Assembly (NCBI RefSeq): GCF_019097595.1
Contig: NC_080713.1
Location: forward strand, 13,468,199-13,532,198
Length of the DNA stretch: 64,000 nt
Reading direction: 5' to 3'
Source of the DNA: Hemibagrus wyckioides
Lineage: Eukaryota > Chordata > Actinopteri > Siluriformes > Bagridae
Of this stretch, positions 11,941-22,541 are shown piece by piece; the first letter of the stretch is position 1, and every line of letters begins with the position of its first letter. The translations under genes and the position numbers were made by a program. Under the pieces are notes generated by a model. That model saw nothing but the letters and a program-made list of their open reading frames with translations, did no database searches and was not told the origin of the DNA.

Positions 11941-12383
11941 TGTCACAGACACACCAGACTCCACTCCTCGCCAGCGCACTCACTTACCTGAGTTTTAATT
12001 AAGTTCACCTGCACCGTGTTTCCTAAGCACGCTCACTCCCTTATATAGACTTCACGATTTCACTCTTTCTTTGTCTGGTCTCACACATAAATGCCGACTC
12101 ATTACTACTAGCACTAGCTTAAAGCTTCGTGTTCTAGCAAACTCCACTAACTTTCTTCGGCTCTCCCTTTTCTCCTCACCGACTCCCTTCTCCAGCTCCA
12201 CTTACCTCCTTCCCCAACATGGACTTCTCCTGGTTCCTTCTGCCTCTGTTCTCCGGTTGCCACTGCATGCTGGGCTGAGTATCCTACGCTTTCCTCTTTC
12301 CACCTGTTCTCTGTTGTGCTTAATAAACATACTGCTCATGGGGTTTAAACTCCAAGTTTGGTCCAGACTGGTGATTTGTGACA
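11941..12383 (+). repeat. 5' LTR of Gypsy element 1
   Basis: A 443-bp LTR starting TGTCACAGAC and ending TTTGTGACA. A TATATA motif lies near 12042 and a polyadenylation signal (AATAAA) near 12323. Its last 323 bp match the 3' LTR. Confidence 0.9.
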
Positions 12384-12405
12384 GAAGACCAGACTGACGA
12401 ACAGC

Positions 12406-13077
12406 ATGGAACCAACGGATGCTGACCCAATCCAGCAGCTGGTTAGCGTGTTGCGGAGAGTGCTCCCCGCATTTCAGGAAACCACCGCATCTCGGCCCAC
12501 AGCCACAGCCCAACCCACCGCGGCAACTCGTGCGCCGCCTGTCCCGGAAACTGTGTGCTCTGCCGATCCTTCTCCCTACTCTGGCCCGGCAGAAGATTGC
12601 AGTGGCTTCCTGCTTCAATGCTCGCTCGCACTGGAAATGCAATCCCACCACTATCCAACAGATAAAGCTAAGATCTCATTTATCATCTCTCTTCTCACAG
12701 GTAGAGCACTTAGTTGGGCCGATTCCCTCTGGCAGCAGAACAGCCCGGTTCTCCATTCCCTGGACTTATTCACCACTCACATTAGAGAAGTTTTTGGCAA
12801 ACCGCTTGGAGATGCTGCAGCGGGTGAGCAATTATACCACCTAAAGCAAGGTAAAAGCTCAATTCATGACTATACATTACAATTCAGAACTCTAGCTGCT
12901 GCCAGTGGGTGGAACACCTACAGACAAGGACTAGAACCTGGTTTACATCTGCAACTAGCTACTGTAGATGACTCCATTGGGTTAGAATTATTCATACAAA
13001 GGGCTATTCGAGTCTCTGAACGCAGGAAGTGCTGTATGGAAGGCCAATGGACTCAACAAACAAACCTCCACCGCTGA
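12406..13077 (+). pseudogene. Gypsy element 1 gag
   Basis: An open frame of 223 residues encodes a retrotransposon capsid-like gag: a proline/alanine-rich N-terminus (to about residue 65), then FIISLLTGRALSWAD and a YTLQFRTLAAASGW block typical of Gypsy gag. It stops at 13075 just before the zinc knuckle, which continues in another frame. The start was chosen as the first ATG after the LTR. Confidence 0.85.
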
Positions 13078-13109
13078 CCAGAACCAGACTCGGAACCCAT
13101 GCACATACA

Positions 13110-13487
13110 GAAAGACAATGCCGTCTGACCCAGGGTCTCTGCCTGTACTATGGCCAATCGGGACATGCGCTGCCAGCATGTCCCATTCATCCAGCACGCC
13201 CCATGGTGAGTGCAATTTCATATCCTCTGAATCATTTAAAACCACTCACCACTATCGTAGAACTGATTACTGGCACCCATTCTGTTACAGTTCATACACT
13301 CCTTGACTCTGGGTCAGCCGGAAACTTAATCTCTGCCGACCTCTGCCACCAAATGGGCCTCAAGACAAGCATGAACCCTGTTCACTACTGGATCCATTCC
13401 ATCACCGGTAGTCCTCTAGGATGGGGGAAGATTCATCACTTTTTGGGGCCCATCAGTATGAAGGTTGGCGCCCTTCACTCTTCCTGA
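13110..13487 (+). pseudogene. Gypsy element 1 zinc knuckle and protease
   Basis: A degenerate CCHC knuckle (CLYYGQSGHALPAC, with the second cysteine replaced by tyrosine) is followed by an aspartic protease with the LLDSGSAGNLIS active-site block near 13300-13335. The frame ends at a stop near 13485, next to the point where the reverse transcriptase has been deleted. Confidence 0.85.
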
Positions 13488-13558
13488 TACACTTCCTGAC
13501 TCTGGAGAGATCCACCTCAGAAATAATACTCTGACATCCCTGGCTCATTGAACACATT

Positions 13559-14329
13559 GTGCCCCTTATGGCACATCCTGATCTCCCCTTCATTGTGAAG
13601 GTAGATGCATCCACCACCGGAGTGGGGGCGGTTCTTTCTCAAGAGCACGGTAGCCCAGCACAACTTCACCCATGCACCTACTTCTCGAAGAAACTCTCAT
13701 CCTATGAACAAAATTGTAATGTAGGGAACAGAGAGTTGCTGGCCATTAAGTTAGCCTTGGAGGAGTGGAGACACTGGCTGGAGGGAGCATGCCACCCATT
13801 CACTGTCATCACAGATCACAGAAACCTACAATACCTCTGTGATGCTAAACGGCTCAACTCACGTCAAGCTTGGTGGGTGCTGTTTTTTACCCGGTTTGAT
13901 TTCAAGGTTACTTACCACCCAGGGTCCAAGAACGTTAAGGCGGACGCTCTTTCCCAACTATATTCTCCAGATGCTCCCTGCAAACAAACTGAACCCATAA
14001 TACCCCCTAACATGCTGGTCTTTCCCATTCAGTGGGGGTTAGAGGACGACATAGCATCGGCCAGTGTCTCCGAGCCAACTCCCCCAGAATGTCCTCCTGA
14101 CCTAACGTCCCTTCATCCCTTCACCAACGCTTTGTCCAGTCGGTTCACTACTCCCTGGGCACTGGGCACCCAGGCATCAGTCAGACTCTCTCACTTCTAC
14201 AGAAAAGGTACTGGTGGCCTGTCCTATCATCAGATCATCAGGGGCTGCCAGGACTATGCCATGGCCAAAACCCCTAGGCATCTCCCATCAGGAAAATTGG
14301 TCCCATTACCCACTCTTCAACACCCCTGA
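13559..14329 (+). pseudogene. Gypsy element 1 RNase H and start of integrase
   Basis: An open frame of 256 residues. It has RNase H motifs in order: [54 protein letters not shown] and ADALSQL. These are followed by a linker and a damaged integrase zinc-binding region. The reverse transcriptase that should precede it is absent. Confidence 0.9.
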
Positions 14330-15270
14330 TCACACCTAGGGGTAGATTTCATCACAGACTTACCTGCCTCAGATGGTCACACCTGCAGTAGACCGGTTCT
14401 CAAATGCTTGCCACCTCATCCCTCTGAGAGGTCTCCCCACAGCCTTTGAAACCGCAGAAAGTCTGTTCCAGCACCTCGGGATCCCAGAGGACATCGTCTC
14501 AGACAGGGGACCCCAGTTCGTGTCCCGAGCCTGACCTCTGGATATCACCCCCAGTCCAACGGTCAGGGTGAATGTAAGATACAAGAGATCAGTAGATACT
14601 TATGTACCTTCTGCCACAACCAGAAGAACTCCTCGCACCATTTCCTTCCATGGGCTGAGTATGCACAGAACTCCCTTTGCCAAACTACCACCGGTGTCAC
14701 TCTCTTCCAGTGCATACTCGGGTACCAACCACCACTCTTCCCCTGGTCAGAGGAGCCTTCCACAGTACCCTCCGTCCAACATTGGTTCCAGGAAAGTGAG
14801 AGAGTCTGGAATTCCATCAGAGGTTGCAGCAGGCCATAAGACGCCACAAGCGGTTAGCAGACACATGCAGGAGTGACACACCCTAGTACCAACCAGGACA
14901 AAAGGTTTGGCTCTTCACTAGGGACAGCCGATTGTGTCTGCCCTGCAAGAAGCTCAGCCCCCGATTCATTGGTCCATTCCTCATCACTAAACAGATCAAC
15001 CCTGTCACTTTTGAACTTCAGCTTCCCTCACACTACAAAATTCACCCCACATTTCACGTTTCCCTTCTTAAACCTTTCATCTCACCTGTCTTTCCTTCTC
15101 CCTCCACAGAGTCTGGTGCTGCCACTGATCCCCCTCTCCCTATGGTGGTCGAGGACACCTCTGTGTAGTACCTCGTGAAATGGGAGGGGAGTACCTCGTG
15201 AAATGGGAGGGGTATGGGCCGGAGGAAAGGTCGTGGGTCCCCCGGGGTGACATCTTGGATCCCAACCTCC
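14330..15270 (+). pseudogene. Gypsy element 1 integrase and chromodomain remnants
   Basis: Integrase pieces are spread over several frames: [30 protein letters not shown] and GYQPPLFPW. The C-terminal FVGPF-type region is at about 14950-15090. A chromodomain follows ([16 protein letters not shown], 15183-15240). A perfect 23-bp tandem duplication (15167-15189 and 15190-15212) falls at the chromodomain start. Confidence 0.85.
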
Positions 15271-15283
15271 CCATGGACTTTTA

Positions 15284-15599
15284 CACTCTTTCTTTGTCTG
15301 GTCTCACACGTAGATGCCAACTCGCTACTACTAGCACTAGCTTAAAGCTTTGTGTTCTAGCAAACTCCACTAACTTTCTTCAGCTCTCCCTTTTCTCCTC
15401 ACTGACTCCCTTCTCCAGCTCCACTTACCTCCTTCCCCAACATGGACTTCTCCTGGTTCCTTCTGCCTCCATTCTCCGGTTGCCGCTGCGTGCTGGGCTG
15501 AGTATCTAACGCTTTCCTCTTTCCACTTGTTCTCCATTGTGCTTAATAAACATACCCCTCACAGGGTTTAAACTCCAAGTTTGTTCCAGACTGGTGACA
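15284..15599 (+). repeat. 3' LTR of Gypsy element 1, 5'-truncated
   Basis: It matches 12061-12383 of the 5' LTR at about 95 percent by eye. It lacks the first ~120 bp of the LTR and a 7-bp piece near the end, and finishes at GGTGACA directly against the CTAGG duplication. Confidence 0.9.
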
Positions 15600-15732
15600 C
15601 TAGGGGAAATAAAGGAAATAAAATAAAGAAACAAACCTACACACACACACAGCAAGGTACAGCAACCTCAACACTATCAGCCCATCCAGATGGCATACAC
15701 AGCCTAGCCTACAAATCAGATATACAAATATT

Positions 15733-15775
15733 AGTCACTCCCATAATATTAGTCACTAATATTATGGGAGTGACT
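15733..15775. repeat. Perfect palindrome, 21-bp arms
   Basis: Twenty-one bases starting AGTCACTCCC are followed by one base and then by their exact reverse complement ending GGGAGTGACT. The DNA or transcript could form a strong hairpin. No terminal repeat or target duplication was recognised around it. Confidence 0.95.
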
Positions 15776-15959
15776 TCCATTTTTTATTTTATTTTTATTT
15801 ATTTATAATTTTCATTTATATTTATTTATTATATTAATCTATAAATATTGTTAAAGATATAACAATATAGGTGTCATAGAGGCTAATAGTAAATATTAGG
15901 AATACAGACATTTGGGAGAGACATGTTGATTAAATGTAAGAGTTTTATTAAATAGACAT

Positions 15960-16509
15960 ATGAAATATAAATACATAAAAAGTAGCCAGAGATTATTTTC
16001 ATGGCATCACGTTTGGCATCAAATGTCTTTTTGCTGCCTCGGGGTCGTAGGTATGCGGTGGTGTTCTGTTAGACGCCGGTGATGCAGTGCTGCATACTTC
16101 TGGCTTCTAGTCTCATCTGCAGCTTAGCACACAGATTGCTGAGCTCCTACCTGCGGATTGATGGAGGCCTCACAATCCACCCCGAGACTCCATCAACGGC
16201 ACCGTCTTCTTCATCTGACATCATGTCAGTGGTGATTCCCCTCCAGAAACCCACTTCGTCTGCAGCCAGTACACTTTGCCTCGCCTCCAAGAGTTGAAAA
16301 CACAATTGTTTCATATAATAAGCAACATGTACATCATTACAGTTTATACTGATGCAGCAGTAAAACCAATTTAATTCTAATCTGTCTTACCCTCTTCCTC
16401 CTCTGGCGACTCCGGGCTGAGGTCTTATTAGCTTTAGCCACATTTGCTAGCTCTGGCTGGCTGTACTGGAAATTTCTACGCATGGTCTCGAAGTATGTCT
16501 TGCATGCAT
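15960..16509 (-). pseudogene. Two-exon remnant of an uncharacterised fish gene family
   Basis: On the - strand, exon A (16509-16391) follows a TTTTCTAG acceptor and ends at AAGAGG|GTAAG. It encodes CKTYFETMRRNFQYSQPE and KTSARSRQRRKR, a basic segment. Exon B (about 16293-16010) continues in phase with LLEARQSVLAADEVGFWRG, MMSDEEDG and GWIVRPPSIRR, where an in-frame TAG (near 16158) breaks it. The base before exon B is A, so its acceptor reads AA instead of AG. The two parts look like one protein. I recall similar sequence in uncharacterised multicopy fish proteins. It is not functional and may be TE-related. Confidence 0.55.
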
Positions 16510-16521
16510 CTAGAAAAAAAA

Positions 16522-16524
<3 letters not shown>

Positions 16525-16608
<84 letters not shown>
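16525..16608. repeat. (AT)n microsatellite, about 84 bp
   Basis: An uninterrupted AT dinucleotide run. It lies between the exon A remnant and a LINE fragment. Confidence 0.98.
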
Positions 16609-16610
<2 letters not shown>

Positions 16611-16611
16611 A

Positions 16612-17006
16612 ATACAAGTGGTAGAACATCTGCATCTGGCAGGACTGTGAGCAGTGTCTGAAGACTGATGTGAAGAGTATAAACAGAAAGGGAGACATGA
16701 GTCTTCTGAGGGGCCACTGTGCTGCTAACACTAATGACTGAGACAGTGTTCTGCAGATTTACATACTTTGGTTGAGCTGTGAGGTAGTTGTGAGGTAATC
16801 CAGGTCACCAGAGAAGCATCTACTTGCATGTCCAGTAGCTTATCATTGATCAGTGCGGGTCGTATAGTGTTGAAAGCATATGAGAAATTAAAAAAAAAAA
16901 TGAACCATGACTCTCACAGTGTTACCTGCCTCCTCAATGTGGGTGTAAGCTCTGTTTAGCAGGAAGATAATAGCATCCTCTACTCCAGTACGGGGGTGAT
17001 AAATGA
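16612..17006 (-). pseudogene. LINE reverse transcriptase fragment
   Basis: On the - strand it reads PLQFIYHPRTGVEDAI, FLLNRAYTHIEEAGNTVRVM, then a region matching the DFSSAFNT block and SPFLFILFTS. These are the conserved blocks of an L2/Rex-type reverse transcriptase, with several frameshifts. Its 5' and 3' ends are missing. Confidence 0.65.
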
Positions 17007-17284
17007 ACTGCAGGGGTACATTTATAGTAATGTAAATATAAATTTATTTACATAGCTTATGGCCATAAATCAAACCAGCTGGATAAGCTATTTTTGTGTG
17101 AGCTTTTAAATAATTTAAATTCAGATTTCAGAAGTCAGATTTTATTAATTCACATTGATTCTATTATTTATCAGCAAATGGTCACTTCTGAGTCCCATGG
17201 CACATACCCTGATGCCCTCAGAAAGACTGAAAAAGACTTCATATTCATAAAAAAGAGCACCTTTGATATTGAAGATAATATTAC

Positions 17285-17605
17285 ACTTCTTGCCTGGTCC
17301 CACCATCTCTCAGAGTACAATGTAGGAATACATCTAGACACTTCTCTGTTCTGGCACCAAGGTGGTGAAATGAACTTCCCCTAGATGTCACTGGCTGTCT
17401 TCAAACAATAAATGAAGACCTAGATCTTATTTTCCTTGTTTGTTTTATGTATTGTTGTATGCTGTATGTTGATTAAATAAAAGTCTTCGACCTATTGAAC
17501 CAGTGTTAATGTATTCATTGATAGAGACTTCAAAGAACTATTGTACGTTGCTCTGGAAAAGAGTGTCTGTCAAATGACAGAAATATAAATGTAAATGTAA
17601 ATTAA
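17285..17605 (+). mobile_element. L2-like LINE 3' end
   Basis: The end of an L2-type ORF (NELPLDVTGC-like, out of frame) and its 3' UTR are visible. The 3' terminus has the familiar fish tail TTGCTCTGGAAAAGAGTGTC followed by AATGTAAATGTAAAT repeats. No upstream reverse transcriptase remains. Confidence 0.6.
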
Positions 17606-18224
17606 TTTTGAAAACAGAGACCTGAACTTGTATTGAACTTTATGTGATTAAGTAATAGTATTTTATGGCATTTTATGCAATAGGAAATATTAAACTGTAT
17701 TTTAATATGAAACATCACCTGCACTAATAAGAAATGTTTACAGCACACTCACCCTGCATCTTCATGCAGCAAGATAGATTCATTAAACACTTACTTCTAA
17801 TGCTGTTAAATACCCAGCAGCTTCCAAGTTGAATGGATCTTCCATGTATTTTCTTTGTTCTTTATCCAAACTTCTGCAAATTGTGCTTATAGATTTAAGT
17901 TATAATGCTTCCATGTACAGTCTTGGTACTAGCTGTGTTTGAAATCAATTGATGAACAACTGTATTAAGCTGTATCATGCACATGCGGAGAAGTATGATT
18001 TTTCCAGGGAGTCAGATTTTGGTACAACACCGGAAATGGGCAGGGGTTTGTTGAGTCAGTTTGATTTTATCAGTTTGTACATATTCTATGAAACTTTAGG
18101 CAAGCTACTGAGAAGTGAGTCACAGGCTACTGGTACCTAGTGAGCAACATGGAGTCTCCTGCTTTAAAGTATATAATTGTGAGCTTTACCAGTTAAATTC
18201 TAACTAAACTCTATTTTTTTAAAG
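17606..18224. other. Intron immediately upstream of the first reln exon in the window
   Basis: No supported exon. A 63-codon open frame at 17949-18140 ends SESQATG, which superficially resembles the reelin residues expected just before the next exon, but no donor in the right phase follows (see rejected items). A poly-T tract precedes the acceptor at 18223-18224. Confidence 0.5.
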
Positions 18225-18376
18225 CTGGAACATTGAGGGAGCAGTTTATGGAACTCATTGTGGAGAAATTGAGTCAGGATCTGCTCTAGTGTTTCTTGGG
18301 TTTGGAAAAAGAAGAGTGTGCACTCCATACCTGGACACAACCTTGTATGGAAATTTGCGTTTCTACTTCTCTATGG
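18225..18376 (+). CDS. reln: reelin exon (window exon 1)
   Basis: Reelin is a large secreted glycoprotein that binds the VLDLR and ApoER2 receptors and guides neuronal positioning. This 152-nt exon completes a split glycine codon and then encodes 50 residues starting [13 protein letters not shown] and ending [10 protein letters not shown]. These match the start of the first half of reelin repeat 1, around human residues 427-477. The block [16 protein letters not shown] is highly characteristic. The acceptor is TTTTTTTAAAG|C and the donor ATGG|GTAATT, so it leaves one base for the next exon. Similarity was judged from remembered vertebrate reelin; phase and splice sites are seen directly. Confidence 0.95.
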
Positions 18377-18505
18377 GTAATTTCAACTGAATACTCTTTT
18401 TAAGTATATTCTCTATAAATATAAATTCTATATAAATATAATACTATAATTAAAATTTAATTTTACATGAAATACCTTTCTATGTGTGTGCATATATGTA
18501 TCTAG

Positions 18506-18621
18506 GTGCTGGTGAATGCGATCCAGGAGAGTCACATGACAACGATATTATCCTTTTTGGTCGGTCAGAAGGCAGAAGACAACATGTTCTATTAGACACA
18601 CTTCCATATTCAGCCTATAAG
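18506..18621 (+). CDS. reln: reelin exon (window exon 2)
   Basis: A 116-nt exon. Its first two bases finish the glycine codon, then come 38 residues starting [16 protein letters not shown] and ending DTLPYSAYK. It continues the jelly-roll fold of the first half of repeat 1; the acidic CDPG..HDNDIIL block is conserved in vertebrate reelin. Acceptor TATCTAG|G, donor AAG|GTAAGC, leaving a phase-0 junction. The intron before it is only 129 bp; the intron after it is about 13 kb and full of transposons. Confidence 0.96.
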
Positions 18622-19230
18622 GTAAGCATTTTTACTCACGTGTACAAACCCAAATATTGGTAACACACCATTTAAAGGTTTTGTACAATAGGCTTTATAA
18701 TCATTTCTATTATATGTGCATGAATATTTTATAATGCAATGCTAGATGATTTATGATGTGTGCATAAGGTACAATTTGAAATTTCATACTGCATGGCTTT
18801 GACTTTACTGTAAGAAGACTTGCTACAATACTGCAGTCAGCAGGGGCAGAAATTGACCCAGCATAGTTTAGGGATCCACACAGAATCAGATCCTCACAGG
18901 CATTTCCTCCAGATTCATGGGGTGGCATTGGGTGCCATGAGCAGCTGACTTGGCTTGGCCTTAATCCTAACCTCCCCATCAGAGTGCAGGGGCCACAGCG
19001 GCACTCCATACTTCTAAACTGAAGAAATGTCCATTTTGTCTTCAGGGCAACAACACTCCCATATTCTTCCAACAGTGTATTAATGAAGATGAAAAGGAGG
19101 CCATGGATCAATATACTAATGTACATGTATGACATTTTGATTTGCAGTCAGTTGAGAGAATATTTCCTGTTTGTGGAACTGAAAAAGTCTGAGTTTCATG
19201 TTCCTGTAGTGTCTTTTTTGGTTTCATTAT
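18622..19230. other. Start of the 13-kb reln intron, unassigned
   Basis: No gene or element recognised. The segment 18800-19030 is less A+T-rich than its surroundings and may be a decayed repeat, but I cannot name it. Confidence 0.4.
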
Positions 19231-19231
19231 C

Positions 19232-19420
19232 TTCAAGGGGATGCTAAGCATGGACCCAGCTCAAATCAGAACAGTTCAGGTCTGGCCCTACCCCACTCCC
19301 CACAGACTAATCCAGTGCCTGCTGGGTTTTTTAACTTTCTGGAAGATTGTCTGAAACTTCAGCATGGCCCCTCTAACCTAATCATCTTGGAATCAGAAAG
19401 TCTCCAAAATGTAATTTTGG
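19232..19420 (+). pseudogene. Gypsy reverse transcriptase remnant
   Basis: The + strand reads MLSMDPAQIRTVQVWPYPTP followed by QCLLGFFNF. This matches the end of a Ty3/Gypsy reverse transcriptase (the MD..K...V..WP.P......FLGF.NF block). It is an isolated degenerate scrap. Confidence 0.5.
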
Positions 19421-20221
19421 AAGCATTTAAAAAAAAAAGCCTCAACTCTCAAATGAAACCAAAATTAGGTTTGGCACACAGAGACAGAAAGCCATATGAA
19501 AAGGTATTTATGCCCAAGGATAATATGGTTGTGGCTCTTTGATGTTTTGTTTTTTTCTCCATTCTCATTATAGAACACTCAGAGCTGTTATCTTTGCAAA
19601 GGAAGCAAATATCGCACCAAATATTGAATAAATAAAAAATAAACAAACAAATAAATAAATAAAATACTATTGAAATAACTAACCATCCTTCAGTTAACTA
19701 AAATACTATATTTTGATTGTTGAAATTAGTCATGCCTTTACAAAAGGTGCATTTAAAAGCATGAACGTAGATTTAAGCAAGTGAAAATACCTTGGATTTA
19801 ATAAAATGTATCTCTCTATTATAAGATGCACCAAATATAAGTTTATTATATCTATTTCTAGTTTATTTTCAAATTTTAGGTCTTAAACTGTCATTTTTAA
19901 TAGACAGATACTTTTTAATGGCTTTTGGCTTAAAATGCTTAAATGCTTAAAATTAACTAAATTTTCTGCTAATAGAATACAAAAAATAAAAACTTGAAAA
20001 TAGTGAGAAACAAATCAAAATAAACTTAAATAAACTTATTATACCAATAATAGATACATTCCATGATATTTGAGATATTTTCACTTGCTAAGGTATCATA
20101 GCGTGAAGATAAACACACTAACTCACTAAATAAGAACTCACTAATATAGTCATCTTCACTGCAAAAGATAAAACTTAGACACAAAATTTTTCTTGAAATG
20201 TCATGCATATTTGACCCCTTA

Positions 20222-20223
20222 AA

Positions 20224-20258
<35 letters not shown>

Positions 20259-20311
20259 CTATTTCTACTATTATTATTATTATGATTATTATTATTATTA
20301 TTTGTAGTATT
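20222..20311. repeat. (ATT)n microsatellite
   Basis: An imperfect ATT trinucleotide array of about 90 bp, interrupted near 20257-20270 and 20283. Confidence 0.95.
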
Positions 20312-21543
20312 ACTCCAATGCAGGGTGTCAGATTTGTATGTTCTATTGTCACTTTAAGCAAGTGTACAGAGAACACAGTTTCATAAACTATAAACTAGAA
20401 TGAACACAGTAATCACATTTTTTGCTTTATCTCTATCTATGTTTGCAGTGACAAAACTGTAGAAGCTAGCCAGCTTGTTTAGCTATTAATTTTAGCTATT
20501 AATGCTAGTGCAGTAATGAGACCTGTTGAACCCACTGTCGCATTTTTCCCACAACACTGGCTGTACAATTAATTCTCTTAACCTATTCAACTCACTAACA
20601 CTTTAGTCAAAAATAATACTCACAAAAGCTGTGAATAAGAAAAGATCAGCAATCAACCTGAGATCAATTCATCAAGACATCCCAGAATGATCTGATTTAA
20701 TCCCCCCAAATCCCCTCAAAGTATCATACATCACTGATGCTCCTCCCATATTTTTTCTAACTTTTTAATTCCCCATTGTTTCTGTTGTTGTCATTTTTCA
20801 ATTCCTATTTGATTCGGTTTTAGGCCTTTTGCTTTTCCAATATTTTTGCCTGCACCTCTTTTGCTATATAAAAAAACCTTTTAGGGACTTCCCCCAGTAT
20901 TTTCTCATCAGACATCATGCTGAACAGATCAGATGAACAGTTTATTTACAATTGTTAAATCCCACACCACCTCTACATGTCTTTTACAATCATTTTGTCA
21001 ACTGTATTCAAAAACTATTTATTATTTTCACTCCTAATAGGCATCAGTTTGCAAAAGTTTAATATTTTCTCTATTGACTCCACTATCACACAGTGATTAA
21101 AAATGTGGCCAGTATGCTAAATTACTCTGATTACCCTCAATTAAAGATCAGCTGTTTCTGTGGTAGTTTCTTCACATCTTCTTGGTTCCATCCAACTGCT
21201 GAAGCCATGGTCCTCAGAGCACATACAACACATGTATGGTATCTCACATGTTGAAAGATGATGTTCAGGGGAAGGGTTTAAAAGAATTTCTACCAAAGAA
21301 CACTGTAAAGTCAATCTCTCTTATTCTTTACTTTGCTATAGAGTATGATGCTTCGATAAAAGCTCTTACTCTTTTATTTAAAAAACAAACAAACAAAAAA
21401 ACCCCCCAAAAACCTAAATCACCTCAAGCCACAGGGCAAAATGTGTTATGGTCTAATGACACTAATTTCAAAAGGTATGTGTCGCAGTGGGGGCATCATC
21501 AAGAATCACCTGTTGATAGAGAGGAGGCAGGTCAAATTGGCAG
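20312..21543. other. Intron sequence with no recognised feature
   Basis: Mainly A+T-rich, with no supportable coding or repeat structure apart from an A-rich/C-run patch near 21380-21410. Confidence 0.5.
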
Positions 21544-21549
21544 GTGTAA

Positions 21550-21922
21550 TGTGTGTGTCACGGTGTTCACAGGTCCAGCCTGCCAGAGGGAGCCATTGCC
21601 TGAATATTGACTGTGTGCATGTTGTTTCCGGTTTTCAGGGCTTTTAAGCAGCATGCTCCCTCTGGTCCAACGCGAAGCATCGTTTCCCTGAGTCTCATGC
21701 CAAGCCTTGCTGTTACTAGCCATCTGATTGATTTATGTGTATGATCCTTGTCTGTTTTCCTGTTACTATGTTTCCCAGTTTCTGTTTTGGTTTTGTTCAT
21801 TTAGTTATTGCTTTTCTGGTTTTGACCTTTTTGTCTGCCTTGCCATTTATTATTCTGCCTGTTGTTTTAAATAAAGATCCGCACATGGATTCTAACTCTC
21901 CCAAGTCCAGTGAGTCCTTACA
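21550..21922 (+). mobile_element. Solo LTR, 373 bp, with target duplication
   Basis: It starts TGTGTGTGTCACGG and ends GAGTCCTTACA, with the 6-bp flank GTGTAA on both sides (21544-21549 and 21923-21928). AATAAAG lies near 21870. It is related to the LTR at 22542-22914: both have the same length, a CCAGAGGG..CCAT.GCCTGA block near the start, AATAAAGATC near the end and CCTTACA at the terminus. It was left by recombination between the LTRs of a Gypsy-type element. Confidence 0.85.
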
Positions 21923-21928
21923 GTGTAA

Positions 21929-22541
21929 TTATTCTCACCTGTGTTATAACAAATTTTTCGAGAGAGAGAGAAGAGAGAGAGTGCTGTAATCCAGGTGGAG
22001 GGAATAGATACATTATTCATGAATAGTCTGTTGTAACAAAACATTGTGGTATTAGTAAACTGAAGAAAGACTGAAGAAAAGGAAATCCTAATGCATATGT
22101 CTAGTAAATAAAATGATTCAGATTCTGATAAGATTTGATGGATTTGACTTGTTCGCTAGTGACTCCTCTCATACTCACTCAAGGAATTTTAATTCTGCGA
22201 GAAATGGTTCTTTTTAAAATTGAGTGTAAGTGTAAGATGGGGTTTGTCAATTATCTTCGGAAGGTTTGAAGAAGAGTAAATTACTCATCAAGGTAAATTT
22301 AAAAAAAACTTTCAAATTCAAAGAATAAGATCTGAAAAATTGCCATTGTGCATTTTTGAAGCCGAAGGCCATTTCATTAAATGGTAATGACCTGGAGCAG
22401 AGCAGGAGAAAGGTTTGGGATGTGGCCTGAGAAAGGAGCAGGGACTGTAACATGGCCTGGGATGTGGCCTGGAACAGGGCTTGGAGCAGGGCTTGGGAGG
22501 CCGCAACATTGACTTTGGTGTATAAAAGGGGTTGGAATAGG
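21929..22541. other. Intron segment between two LTRs, with a minisatellite-like patch
   Basis: A GA-rich run is at 21960-21980. At 22390-22500 a loose repeat built on GATGTGGCCTG and GAGCAGGGCTTG units gives long but meaningless open frames on the - strand. No gene seen. Confidence 0.6.

Larger units (their letters stand above)
11941..15599 (+). mobile_element. Ty3/Gypsy chromovirus-like element 1 with internal deletion
   Basis: It is bounded by the 5-bp target duplication CTAGG (11936-11940 and 15600-15604). The order is 5' LTR, gag, zinc knuckle/protease, RNase H, integrase remnants, chromodomain, 3' LTR. The reverse transcriptase is missing between about 13487 and 13559, and the integrase is full of stops. 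The element therefore inserted as a whole and later lost about 1.3 kb of pol. The chromodomain places it with chromoviruses, sushi-like in style. Confidence 0.93.

Noticed and set aside
12071..12397. 108-codon frame in the 5' LTR, with a twin at 15180-15509
   Set aside because: LTR sequence read through by chance. It precedes gag and has no known counterpart.
17949..18140. Open frame ending SESQATG just upstream of the first reln exon, a possible earlier reelin exon
   Set aside because: The resemblance to FESQPTG is short. The preceding residues do not match reelin, and the only donor-like GT nearby leaves the wrong phase for the exon at 18225, which needs two bases before its first C.
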